A stretch of 64,000 nt of DNA. It comes from B25-G16 sp964549945 (GTDB taxonomy: Bacteria > Desulfobacterota > DSM-4660 > Desulfatiglandales > B25-G16). Shown one piece after another: positions 49,461-57,580 of this stretch. Both the position numbers and the translations under genes were made by a program. The stretch is from assembly GCA_964549945.1 (NCBI GenBank), contig CAZJXD010000002.1, positions 66,750-130,749 on the forward strand. Direction: 5' to 3'. The notes beneath the pieces are model-generated. The model was not told the DNA's origin. It worked only from the letters and a program-made list of their open reading frames with translations, and made no database searches. The first letter of the stretch is position 1, and the number at the start of each line of letters is the position of its first letter.

Positions 49461-50774
49461 TCAGCAAGAAAGTTGCCGAGGGGATGGTGCTCGTCGCGCC
49501 TGATGCCTTCTCTCTGCTATTGCCATGCTGCTCAACACAGCAACTATGGCCATAATCGCCGAAAGCACAAATGCCAGCCGATAGCTCCCCATATGATCAA
49601 AAATCAGCCCTCCTAGGTAGGCCCAAAGCCCCCCGCCTAAGTGGTGAACGGTGGTAATAAAACCAGAGATGAGGCCCACGTGAGATAATCCGTAGAGCCT
49701 CCCGACTAAGCTCGGGGTGAGGGGAGCGGTGATGAGAAATGTGAAGCCAAAAATCAAGGCGAAGACGTAGAAGGTCGTTAGATTCTGATACTTCAATATC
49801 AGCAAAAATACCACGAATCGGAGCACAAAGGTGAGGGCGATCGGGATCTTGTTGCCGATCAAGTCTGAGGCAGGCCCGGCGACGAGTATCCCTGCCAGGC
49901 TCATCAATCCAAACCATGCGAGCATGTTTCCGGCAGTGGTGGGTGAGATGCCATAATCGGTAACGAGGGGAATCAGGTGTGTGGTGACGAGAAAATCACC
50001 ACTGCCGCACACGAACATGACCGCCAGAAATAACCAGAACGATGGGGTATGCATGGCATCCCAGAGGCCCATATCCACCTGGCAGCTGCTTGCCCCACTG
50101 TCATCGGCTTCACGGGTCTTATCCTCGAAATCCCCTGAGCCAAAGGGCCTCACACCGAGATCCGCTGGATCCCCTTTTATGAGCGTAACGGCAAGGGTGA
50201 CGTTCACCACAAGCATTATGAGACCAATGGTGAGGTATGATGCCTCCCATCCATAGTGCAAGGTGAGGAGCGTAAACAGCGGCACGAGCGCAAATTGGCC
50301 TAGACAATTTCCTGAAAGCGAGAGGCTGATGGCGAGACCGCGCCATTTCACAAACCATTTGCTGGTTAAGGCTGCTATTAGGGGAACAGAGGTCCCCCCC
50401 AACCCGATTCCTCCCAGAATTCCATAGAAGAGGTAGAGCTGCCAAAGGGAGTTAATCATGGAGATAAGCCCATATCCGGCCGAGATAAAAAGGCTTGAGA
50501 TGATGATCACCCACTTAGGACCATATCGATCATAAAACCTGCCTGCCGCGATGAGGGATAGGGCATAGAGGGTCATATTGAGGAAGAAGGCGAAGGACAT
50601 CGATCCTCGATCCCAGCCAAATTCCGCGATCATCGGCTTGAACATCACCCCAAAGGAGAACCGAGACCCTGAATTGAAGAAAAGTATCGCGAACGAGGCC
50701 GCCACTATATACCAGCCATAGAAAAGAGCGCTGCGATGCGATTGTTCAGAGGACACCATATTTTTCATGTCCAT
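49461..50774 (-). CDS. MFS transporter, OFA/monocarboxylate type
   Basis: 437 residues with twelve hydrophobic helices. YGWYIVAASFAILFF and the loop RFYDRYGPKWVIIISSL are typical of oxalate/formate and monocarboxylate carriers; the central charged loop is at about 200-225 (GVRPFGSGDFEDKTREADD). It likely imports an organic acid used by the CoA ligase and reductase cluster. It is convergent with the ligase gene and downstream of the PAS-LuxR regulator in the same direction. Confidence 0.88.
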   Translation of the reverse strand: MDMKNMVSSEQSHRSALFYGWYIVAASFAILFFNSGSRFSFGVMFKPMIAEFGWDRGSMSFAFFLNMTLYALSLIAAGRFYDRYGPKWVIIISSLFISAGYGLISMINSLWQLYLFYGILGGIGLGGTSVPLIAALTSKWFVKWRGLAISLSLSGNCLGQFALVPLFTLLTLHYGWEASYLTIGLIMLVVNVTLAVTLIKGDPADLGVRPFGSGDFEDKTREADDSGASSCQVDMGLWDAMHTPSFWLFLAVMFVCGSGDFLVTTHLIPLVTDYGISPTTAGNMLAWFGLMSLAGILVAGPASDLIGNKIPIALTFVLRFVVFLLILKYQNLTTFYVFALIFGFTFLITAPLTPSLVGRLYGLSHVGLISGFITTVHHLGGGLWAYLGGLIFDHMGSYRLAFVLSAIMAIVAVLSSMAIAERRHQARRAPSPRQLSC

Positions 50775-51002
50775 CTTGCTGGGGAAGTGTGAAAAAAAGG
50801 GGGATAGCCACGTACAAGGGGAGTACCTAGCGAGTAAAAGGCAACTTATGCTATAGCCCTTGCGCCTTGCATTGTCCGGCTATTTAGGCATAGTCCCGAA
50901 GTCCTCCCTGTATCCACCACATGGTACGGACAAGCCCGGTACAAGGCATACGTTTTCCCTTTCCCGAAGCATGGCTCTTCGGTATCTCTTGAGGTAAAGG
51001 AG

Positions 51003-51016
51003 TTGATTTTTCGCTG
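51003..51016 (+). repeat. 14-nt direct repeat, copy 1
   Basis: TTGATTTTTCGCTG, identical to 52077-52090. The two copies flank the PAS-LuxR gene; the right copy lies in the gap before fmdB. Confidence 0.5.
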
Positions 51017-51036
51017 GGGCCCCTTTCAGGGCGCCT

Positions 51037-51876
51037 TTAAATAGACAAAAGGTGGGATCGAAGGTTTGCCCTTCTATTCTTGATGCCCATCTTCTTTCGT
51101 ATGCTTTCCCTGTGCGACTCGACAGTCCGGGGAGATAGGTTCATCAGTCGTGCCATCTCCTTGGTCTTCCTGCCCTCTTTTATCATATTCGCGATTCGAA
51201 GCTCTGTGGGGGTCAGGCCAAGATGTTTGGAGGAAAGCGTGCGAGAGAACGGTGAGATGATATCGTTGAGATTGGACTCAAGGACATCCATATAGGTCGT
51301 TTGTTTGGAATCTAACCGGCCCTCCCGTACCTTCTCGAGCAAGGGAACCACCAGTTCCTTTACGTTCATCAATACCCTCTCTTCCAGCTCTTTCTTGTCC
51401 TCATCCCTCCTCTCCACCAAGACCCGCAGGGCGGTATTCACCTCCTCGAGGCTATTCTTTTTGATCTCAAGCTCCTTGCTGCTCTCCTCAAAGGCCTTTT
51501 CTGCCCTTACCCTCTTGGTTATGTCTCTGGTGATCTGAATAATATTGATGATATCACCCGACTCGTTTTTCACAGGCACTGCGTAATTATCACAACAGAC
51601 CGTGCCCCTTGACCTTTCAATCTCCATAACGGCGTGTTCCATTTTACCGGATTTAAGCGCCCGCTTAGCAGGGCACCTCGGGCAAATGCTTTCTTTTCCA
51701 AAGAAAATCCTATAGCATTGCTGACCGATTATCTTTTCAGGGCTCACACGTCGTTCTCTGTATGTGTTCTGATTTGCCCAGATTATCCTCAAATCCTTGT
51801 CAACGAGCCTGATCCTATCAATTGAGGCATCAATTATTGCCTCAAGCTCTTCATAGGTTGGTTTGTTGTTCACCAT
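51037..51876 (-). CDS. PAS-domain LuxR-type transcription regulator
   Basis: 279 residues from ATG 51876 (MVNNKPTYEELEA), with AAGGGAG upstream. A PAS domain (about 10-125) has CYRIFFGKESICPRCPAKRA, where four cysteines (Cys-x9-Cys-x2-Cys here plus CCDNY later) could bind a metal or sense redox state. A coiled coil follows (130-190), then a LuxR helix-turn-helix (about 215-275; LTPTELRIANMIKEGR, then LSPRTVESHRESIRKKMGI). It probably controls the adjacent transporter and catabolic genes. The signal may be an aromatic compound or redox state; that is a guess. Confidence 0.88.
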   Translation of the reverse strand: MVNNKPTYEELEAIIDASIDRIRLVDKDLRIIWANQNTYRERRVSPEKIIGQQCYRIFFGKESICPRCPAKRALKSGKMEHAVMEIERSRGTVCCDNYAVPVKNESGDIINIIQITRDITKRVRAEKAFEESSKELEIKKNSLEEVNTALRVLVERRDEDKKELEERVLMNVKELVVPLLEKVREGRLDSKQTTYMDVLESNLNDIISPFSRTLSSKHLGLTPTELRIANMIKEGRKTKEMARLMNLSPRTVESHRESIRKKMGIKNRRANLRSHLLSI

Positions 51877-52229
51877 AAGATTTCTCCCTTGAAGGATTGA
51901 ACGAAGATTCCGCAATAATGCTTACATAACCTTACCTTTAGGATTTGTCAAAAAGTTTTGTGCTCAATCTTACCAAATCCTCAAAGAAAACCCAAACAAC
52001 TCGGTAATCCACAATACTAAGTATTGCGTGATGCCCCGTCCTGAGGGACGGGTATGATGCCATCTTCAGGAAAAAATTGATTTTTCGCTGAGCTACCCTA
52101 CTCAGATCCTGCTGTTCCGTCAAGTAATTTTGAATTAGTCGATAAAATCATGAAATAGGCTTTAAAAATCCTTTACTTGTGCTTATCTTTTGCATTAAGA
52201 AAGAAAGATTCGATTAAGGAGAATTCACT
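51877..52229. other. 353-nt gap with a GC hairpin, no gene seen
   Basis: CCCGTCC (52035-52041) pairs with GGACGGG (52046-52052) around a 4-nt loop. A minus-strand frame (51938-52123) ends with VVWVFFEDLVRLSTKLFDKS but has no recognised family and crosses the hairpin, so it is not called. AAGGAG just before 52230 is the fmdB ribosome site. Confidence 0.4.
52077..52090 (+). repeat. 14-nt direct repeat, copy 2
   Basis: TTGATTTTTCGCTG, same orientation as 51003-51016. It may mark the ends of a segment that carries the PAS-LuxR gene. Confidence 0.5.
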
Positions 52230-52448
52230 ATGCCTATTTTTGAATATCACTGCAATGAGTGCGAGAAGGAATTCGAGATCCTAATCTTGGGCGATCAGGA
52301 GGTCTCTTGCCCCAACTGTATGGGCAAAAACGTGAGCAAGTTGCTCTCCACCTTCAGCCATAAGAGCGAGGAGGGATTCTCGAGCTCTAAGGGTTCCTCG
52401 TGCAGCACGTGCAGTGCCACGAGTTGCTCAACCTGTGGTTCGTCATAA
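52230..52448 (+). CDS. FmdB-type zinc-ribbon protein
   Basis: 72 residues. The N-terminal zinc ribbon has C8/C11 (YHCNECEKEF) and a second pair in VSCPNCMGK. The Ser/Cys-rich tail (SCSTCSATSCSTCGSS) is typical of deltaproteobacterial FmdB proteins. The function is unknown, perhaps regulatory. In related genomes a GMP-synthase-like PP-loop gene commonly follows; here only its first 50 codons remain. Confidence 0.9.
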   Translation: MPIFEYHCNECEKEFEILILGDQEVSCPNCMGKNVSKLLSTFSHKSEEGFSSSKGSSCSTCSATSCSTCGSS

Positions 52449-52600
52449 TGGAAACTGAAGAGATTGCCATTGATGAACTGGAACCTGAGAGGTTCATAGC
52501 TGAACAGATGGAGGAAATCTCTTCAACGGTGGGCAACGGCTCTGCCATCAATGCGCTCTCCGGTGGTGGGGATTCCTCGGTGGTGACCATGATCGGTTAA
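52448..52600 (+). pseudogene. truncated GMP-synthase-like PP-loop ATPase gene
   Basis: The ATG overlaps the fmdB stop by one base (TAATG). The 50 codons (AIDELEPERFIAEQMEEI, then GSAINALSGGGDSSVVTMIG) match the start of the GuaA PP-ATPase domain, including the SGGxDSS pyrophosphatase loop with Gly where Val is usual. A stop follows at 52598-52600. The remaining ~260 residues are absent, and a convergent oxidoreductase gene ends 12 nt later. This is a deletion breakpoint rather than a functional gene. Confidence 0.75.
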
Positions 52601-52602
52601 AT

Positions 52603-52612
52603 CCCCTAGGGG
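52603..52612. repeat. 10-bp perfect palindrome at the deletion junction
   Basis: CCCCTAGGGG lies exactly between the stop of the truncated PP-loop gene and the stop codon of the convergent oxidoreductase beta subunit. It may be chance or the scar of the rearrangement. Confidence 0.45.
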
Positions 52613-53479
52613 CTAGCTTGCCCTTCTCGTTAAATCATCCCAGTTTCTGTCTACTTCCCCTTGAATGGCCTCAAATTCCCGTTTGGTGAGGTGCGAAAAT
52701 CTGCCCTGGGCCAGAAGGTAGGCATCCACTGGGAGATTCCTGGGCTGGTGGGTTATGGTGTAATCCCGGCCATCTCGTATCTCATAGAGGGGGTAGTAGT
52801 TCGTCTCCACGGCCAGCCGCCCGATATTGGGCGTCAACCTTTCCTGGTACCGCCACCCCGTGGGACAAGGCGATAGGATATGAATGTATTTCATTCCCTT
52901 GATCCTTTTCGCCTCCATGACCTTTCTTCTCAGGTCATCGGGAAAGCATGCACACGCCGATGCGGCATAGGGTATCCTGTGGGCCCCCATGATCTCAACC
53001 ATGTTCTTCTTATCCTGGGACCTTCCGAGGGGCGTGGTCACAGTCCACGCATGCCGTGGCGTGGAGGAGCTCACCTGGACCCCGGTATTCATGTATCCCT
53101 CGTTGTCAAAACAGCAGTAGATAATGTTCTCATTCCTGTCCGAAGCACCTGAAAGCGCCTGGAAGCCTATGTCCGTGGTGCCGCCATCCCCTGCCAGCGC
53201 AATTACAATCGTCTCATCATCGCCTTTGGAGATGAGCGCATTGGATATGCCCGCCGCGCTCGAGGCAGCGGTCTCAAACGCGGCATGAAAAACCGGTATC
53301 CTGAACGACGAGTAGGGAAAGGGACCCAGGATAATGCCGAGGCACGAGGGCACCACTATGGCAATGGCCCTATCTCCTATCGCTCGAAGGACGAGCTTTA
53401 ATCCGAGAACTTCACCGCATCCCGCACAGGCCATGTGGCCCGGACATAGGATATCGCTGCTGCCGCTTTGCCTATCCAT
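52613..53479 (-). CDS. 2-oxoacid:acceptor oxidoreductase, beta (thiamine diphosphate) subunit
   Basis: 288 residues from ATG 53479, which overlaps the alpha stop by 8 nt. CPGHMACAGCGEVLGLKL carries the cluster or structural cysteines; the ThDP motif is ALAGDGGTTDIGFQALSG, ending about 30 residues later with CFDNEGYMNTG. The C terminus is LTKREFEAIQGEVDRNW. Together with alpha and gamma it cleaves a 2-oxoacid to acyl-CoA, CO2 and reduced ferredoxin or NADH. It is related to pyruvate and phenylglyoxylate oxidoreductases. Confidence 0.92.
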   Translation of the reverse strand: MDRQSGSSDILCPGHMACAGCGEVLGLKLVLRAIGDRAIAIVVPSCLGIILGPFPYSSFRIPVFHAAFETAASSAAGISNALISKGDDETIVIALAGDGGTTDIGFQALSGASDRNENIIYCCFDNEGYMNTGVQVSSSTPRHAWTVTTPLGRSQDKKNMVEIMGAHRIPYAASACACFPDDLRRKVMEAKRIKGMKYIHILSPCPTGWRYQERLTPNIGRLAVETNYYPLYEIRDGRDYTITHQPRNLPVDAYLLAQGRFSHLTKREFEAIQGEVDRNWDDLTRRAS

Positions 53480-54632
53480 TGTGTCCCTCGATATCGAAAA
53501 TTGGCTTCGCCGGGGCATGATCGTATCGCTCCATGTAGTCGAACACCCCTCTGATGTGGAGCGGGGAGACGTTTGACCCCCCGAGGCCCAGCACAAAGCC
53601 GAACACCGGTATCCTTTCGGTCCAGGAATAGAGCGCGGATTTCAGCTCTTCACAGAAGATCCCCTCCTGGCCAATCGAAAGGTTCCGATCGATCACGGCA
53701 ATCCTCTTCGCGTCCTTGAGCACCTCGAGCAGTTGTGTTTTGGGGAATGGCCTAAACAGCCTCATTCGTACCATGCCCGCCTTTCTTCCCTCCTCTCGCA
53801 TTGTGTCGATGGCCACTCGTGCGGTAGATCCGATCGTGCCGGCAGTCACTACAACGAACTCTGCATCCTCCAGCCGGTAACAATCCATCAGCCCATACCC
53901 CCTGCCAAACTGCTCCTTGTATTGTGCATCAACACGTTCTGCTACTTTTAATGCATCCTCCATTGCGGCGTGGCGCTTTATACGGAATTGTGCGTATTGA
54001 CCCTGGGTTACCGTTTGGGAAAAGGCAGCGGGATTTTCAGGGTCCAGCCTGAAGGCAGGCTCATAATGAGGCAGAAACTCGTCCACCTGGGCCTGATCAG
54101 GGACCTCGACTGGCTCCATGAAGTGTGAGGTATAAAAGGCCTCCAACACAACCATTGAGGGGAGAAATATGGTCTCGGATATCCTAAATGCCTGGATAAC
54201 AGTATCGAGGGCCTCCTGGTTGTCCGCCACGTAGAACTGAAGCCAGCCCGTATCTCTCTGAGAAAGGCTGTCGGTCTGCTCGCTCCAAAAGCTCCAGGGC
54301 GCCGCCAGGGATCGGTTGACGTTCACCATGACAATGGGGACTCTCACGCCAGAGGCAAAGTGCAGCATTTCGTGCATGAGCGCAAGCCCCTGGGAGGCCG
54401 TTGCCGTAAAGGTTCTCACACCGGTCAGCGATGCCGCGATGCACGCAGCCATTGCGGAGTGTTCCGATTCCACCCGCATCATTCTTCCGCCCAATATTCC
54501 CTCTCCCTCCCACTCCGAGAGATTCTCGTAGATGGGACTCTGCGGGGTAATAGGATACGCGGCAATGACCTGGGGTCTGGCCAACCGAGCCCCGTACGCC
54601 GCAGCATGGTTTCCCGTGAGAAGCATCCTCAT
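53472..54632 (-). CDS. 2-oxoacid:acceptor oxidoreductase, alpha subunit
   Basis: 386 residues, the normal alpha length. GNHAAAYGARLARPQVIAAY, then YPITPQSPIYENLSEW and ESEHSAMAACIAASLTG are the pyrimidine-binding family segments; SQGLALMHEMLHFASG follows. The C-terminal domain II has IAVIDRNLSIGQEGIF. It is translationally coupled to the upstream FAD gene (ATGA overlap) and to beta (8-nt overlap). The substrate pocket cannot be read; phenylglyoxylate, pyruvate and branched 2-oxoacids are all possible. Confidence 0.92.
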   Translation of the reverse strand: MRMLLTGNHAAAYGARLARPQVIAAYPITPQSPIYENLSEWEGEGILGGRMMRVESEHSAMAACIAASLTGVRTFTATASQGLALMHEMLHFASGVRVPIVMVNVNRSLAAPWSFWSEQTDSLSQRDTGWLQFYVADNQEALDTVIQAFRISETIFLPSMVVLEAFYTSHFMEPVEVPDQAQVDEFLPHYEPAFRLDPENPAAFSQTVTQGQYAQFRIKRHAAMEDALKVAERVDAQYKEQFGRGYGLMDCYRLEDAEFVVVTAGTIGSTARVAIDTMREEGRKAGMVRMRLFRPFPKTQLLEVLKDAKRIAVIDRNLSIGQEGIFCEELKSALYSWTERIPVFGFVLGLGGSNVSPLHIRGVFDYMERYDHAPAKPIFDIEGHNG

Positions 54633-56392
54633 GAGCTTTCCCCCACCATCTCGACCACGCCTCTCGGGCAGGCCACGGAACAGATGCCACAGCCCTTGCA
54701 GTAATCCGCATCAAAGCTGTAGATCCCCGATTCCGCATCCTTGAGAATGGATATATCCGGACAGAAGTCCAGACAGATCTCGCAATCGATGCAGGTTCCA
54801 CATCGGAAGCAGCGGGATACTTCCTCGGCCATGGCGGAAGGCTCGAGCCCGCTGGCTACCTCCTCAAAGCTCTTCCTTCGTGCCTCAGGCATCAACTGCT
54901 CCGGGTTCCTGCGGGCACATTCTGAAAAAAACAGCGTGTTAATGCGCTCAAAGGTGACCACTGTTTTCAGGGCTTCGGTTTCCTTTTCCGAGCCCTGCAT
55001 ATAGCGATCGGAGGAGACTGCCAGGCCCTGCCCTACCCCATGGATCTGAATCTCCTCCTCAATGGCTCTGCCTTCCAAGAAGCACGAAATGGCCACGGCC
55101 CCTCTCTTGCCGTCGGCAACCGCGTCCGCCACAAATGCCCTTCCGCCTATGGCATCACCGCCCGCAAACACGTGGGGCAGGGAGGTCCTCCCAAATCGAT
55201 CAGTAACGATTTTGCCATCCCTGATGTCAATCCCCGGGGGCAGGCTATCGGTCCTCATGTGTTGCCCGATGGCGACGATAATCGTATCGACTGGATAGGC
55301 TTGGGTTTCCCTTCCTAGGGTAGTAATCTCAACGCCCCCGGTCTCCCTGTCTATTCGTACCTCTGCCCTTTGAAAATCCAGTGAGATAGGCCTATCGCCC
55401 TCTTTGTGAAGCCTATGAGGCGCCCACCCGTTCACTATGGTTAGCCCCTCCTCCAAGGCCTCCTCAATTTCCTCCGGAAGCGCCGGCATTTGATCTCTGG
55501 ATTCGGGACACACCACGGTGATATTACTCCCCCTTCCCCTTCGAATCCTCATCAGCGATCGAGCCGCGTCAATGGCGACATTACCACCTCCTATGATAAT
55601 GGCCTTGTTCTTGTCATCCTCCAGTGACCACCTCCACGGATCAGCCAGAAGATCCAATCCCGTGATAATATCAGTCCCAGGGGCATTCAGTTGCGGAAGC
55701 CTCTTCCCGGCCTGAAATCCAACCGAGAGGAAAAGGGCATCAAAGGAGAGGAGCTCCTCCCAGGAGATATCCTCGCCGACAATGGTCTCTGGCTGTGTAG
55801 TAATGCCGAGGGATAGGATCCTCGAGATCTCACGGTTCAAGACGGCCCTGGGCAAACGATACCGAGGGATTCCGTATCGCAGCATGCCGCCCAGCTCCTG
55901 TCTTGCCTCAAAAAGGGTCACGCGATACCCGAATCTGGCAAGATGATAACAGGCACTCAGGCCAGCCGGACCGGAGCCTATAACGGCGAGCCTCCCCCTC
56001 TTTGAGCCGGCTCTTGCTTCAGTTGCGATATCAGCATTCCCGTGATCGGAGGCGAACCGTTCAAGGCTGCGGATCCCTATGGCCTCATCGAAGTTCCCCC
56101 GGTTGCACTCCGATTCACAGGGATGGTAGCAGACCCTTCCGGACACTCCCGGCAAGGGGTTTTCTCGGAGAAAGGCCCGTAACACCCCATCGATATCGCT
56201 CTTTGAGGCCAGATGAAAGGCGGCGGGAATGTCGATCCCTATTGGGCACGCCTGACGGCACGGGGCAACTTTATTGATGAAAAGGGGTTTCTCAGACCTT
56301 TGGGTGCCTGTCTTAAAGACTCGCGTGCTTTCCGAAGAGACGGCAAAGAATGGATCATCCCTGCTCGCTTTGGGCCGGTATTGCCTCACCAT
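54629..56392 (-). CDS. FAD/NAD(P) oxidoreductase fused to a two-cluster ferredoxin (electron-transfer subunit)
   Basis: 587 residues. The N-terminal cluster-binding domain (CRQACPIGIDIPAAF, then CYHPCESECNRG) is as in glutamate synthase small subunits. FAD binding follows (AVIGSGPAGLSACYHLARFG), then NAD(P) binding (IIIGGGNVAIDAARSL). The C terminus has two 4Fe-4S ferredoxin motifs (CFRCGTCIDCEICLDFCP; CKGCGICSVACPRG). The combination resembles the epsilon and delta subunits of phenylglyoxylate dehydrogenase (PadH, PadF) joined in one chain. It would pass electrons from the 2-oxoacid enzyme to NAD(P) or ferredoxin. The ATG at 56392 is provisional. Confidence 0.9.
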   Translation of the reverse strand: MVRQYRPKASRDDPFFAVSSESTRVFKTGTQRSEKPLFINKVAPCRQACPIGIDIPAAFHLASKSDIDGVLRAFLRENPLPGVSGRVCYHPCESECNRGNFDEAIGIRSLERFASDHGNADIATEARAGSKRGRLAVIGSGPAGLSACYHLARFGYRVTLFEARQELGGMLRYGIPRYRLPRAVLNREISRILSLGITTQPETIVGEDISWEELLSFDALFLSVGFQAGKRLPQLNAPGTDIITGLDLLADPWRWSLEDDKNKAIIIGGGNVAIDAARSLMRIRRGRGSNITVVCPESRDQMPALPEEIEEALEEGLTIVNGWAPHRLHKEGDRPISLDFQRAEVRIDRETGGVEITTLGRETQAYPVDTIIVAIGQHMRTDSLPPGIDIRDGKIVTDRFGRTSLPHVFAGGDAIGGRAFVADAVADGKRGAVAISCFLEGRAIEEEIQIHGVGQGLAVSSDRYMQGSEKETEALKTVVTFERINTLFFSECARRNPEQLMPEARRKSFEEVASGLEPSAMAEEVSRCFRCGTCIDCEICLDFCPDISILKDAESGIYSFDADYCKGCGICSVACPRGVVEMVGESS

Positions 56393-56426
56393 AACGAGTC
56401 ACGCCTTTTTCAAGCCTGGGTTAATC

Positions 56427-56640
56427 GGTTCACCGTTCACGGTTCTCGGTTGAAATGCCTTAAGTGGCTGATAAAAATTAAAAAATGTGGTGATAGGTAC
56501 ACGTGTTATGTTTCACCCAATTCGTTAAATTGGCTCCCATGGGTCGAGCTTCAGGCCGCATCAAGAAAGGTAAAGTTAAACATAGATTATAAACCTTGAA
56601 CCTTTGAACCTTGAACCTTTCAACTCTTAAACTGGAGCCG
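56427..56640. repeat. inverted heptamer element between gamma and FAD subunit genes
   Basis: Left tract GGTTCAC CGTTCAC GGTTCTC GGTTGAA (56427-56454) and right tract with TTGAACC units (about 56594-56628, ACCTTTGAACCTTGAACC) are opposite in sense, as in the cassettes of the chemotaxis region. The ~140 nt inside have no recognised gene. It separates two genes that should be co-transcribed. It shows that the repeat class is not limited to the signalling locus. Confidence 0.55.
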
Positions 56641-56651
56641 CTCATTTTGGT

Positions 56652-57188
56652 TCAAAGCAGGGTAACTTTTTCGTACGCCTCTTTCGCCGCGGCGATGTTC
56701 GCCTCTGTTGCCGTGGAAATAGTCTCACCAATGACCTTAATGAGTGTCTCGAGTTTTACAATTTCGGTCAGGCGTACATATGCGCCTAGAATTGCGGTAT
56801 TCACGATGGATCCCAACCCCATTCCCCTCGAGATTTCAAGGGCATCAATCCTGCCAACCCTATAGTTTTCTAGAGCCCCTGGCTGAAAACTCCCGTCACA
56901 ATTGAACAGCACATACCCTCCAGGCACCACCTGCGCCTTAATCTCCTCTTCATTGAATAGACTTTTATCGAACAGCACGAGGTGATTGGGGCGATCGACA
57001 TCGCATTTAAGGTAGATCTTCTTATCGCTCACCCTCACAAAGCCGGCCACGGGGGCTCCGCGCCTTTCAGCGCCAAAAAGGGAATAGCTCTGGGGATACT
57101 TCCCCTGCTCAAAGCATGCCCGTGCGAGGAGCTCAGAGGCCACCACGACCCCCTGCCCACCGCTCCCGAGGAATTTTATCTCAACCAT
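56652..57188 (-). CDS. 2-oxoacid:acceptor oxidoreductase, gamma subunit
   Basis: 178 residues from ATG 57188 (MVEIKFLGSGGQGVV), with GGAGG about 12 nt upstream; the frame extends to 57230. GSGGQGVVVASELLARACF and YSLFGAERRGAPVAGFVRV are hallmark gamma segments; GMGLGSIVNTAILGAYV follows. It is the first gene of the operon gamma - FAD/FeS - alpha - beta, an order close to padE-padH/F-padG-padI. It binds CoA-related or acceptor contacts in known complexes. Confidence 0.92.
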   Translation of the reverse strand: MVEIKFLGSGGQGVVVASELLARACFEQGKYPQSYSLFGAERRGAPVAGFVRVSDKKIYLKCDVDRPNHLVLFDKSLFNEEEIKAQVVPGGYVLFNCDGSFQPGALENYRVGRIDALEISRGMGLGSIVNTAILGAYVRLTEIVKLETLIKVIGETISTATEANIAAAKEAYEKVTLL

Positions 57189-57580
57189 GCTACCCCGCAT
57201 CCTCCGGATACCCCCCTGACTTTTCCCCAACTCAAAAATGACCCTATGCTCAATCTAAATCCTCTTTCAGCCACGATTACCTTAGTTTTCATCCCGTTTT
57301 TATGTCAAGGCAATTCTTCCCCGGAATATCGCTTGATGAACTTCGACAATCAACTATATTGCGTCATGTGCAGGTCCATTGACATAATCCATTAATCTGG
57401 ATAATATTTTAGGCAAGTAAAGAATCCACGCCCAGAGGACGTGGTTTTCTGAGACAAAATAAAGAGAATTGCACCAAGGGTTCGCGGTTGGCGTCATGAG
57501 GAGACAATGGGATACGTTGAAAAGATAAATGCGATGATGGAATGAAAGGAGCTCTCAGCTCAGAGCTGGGCTAGTACAGA
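57189..57580. other. 392-nt gap, weak hairpin only
   Basis: The promoter of the oxidoreductase operon should lie here. CCACG (57426-57430) and CGTGG (57440-57444) form a 5-bp stem followed by TTTT, possibly a terminator for the plus strand or an IS200-like end relic; neither is certain. No gene was recognised. Confidence 0.35.

Noticed and set aside
51938..52123. 61-codon minus-strand frame, possible toxin or transposase relic
   Set aside because: It runs through a GC hairpin and has no recognised motif or ribosome site.
57426..57448. IS200/IS605-type end hairpin
   Set aside because: Only a 5-bp stem is seen and no transposase remnant could be recognised nearby.
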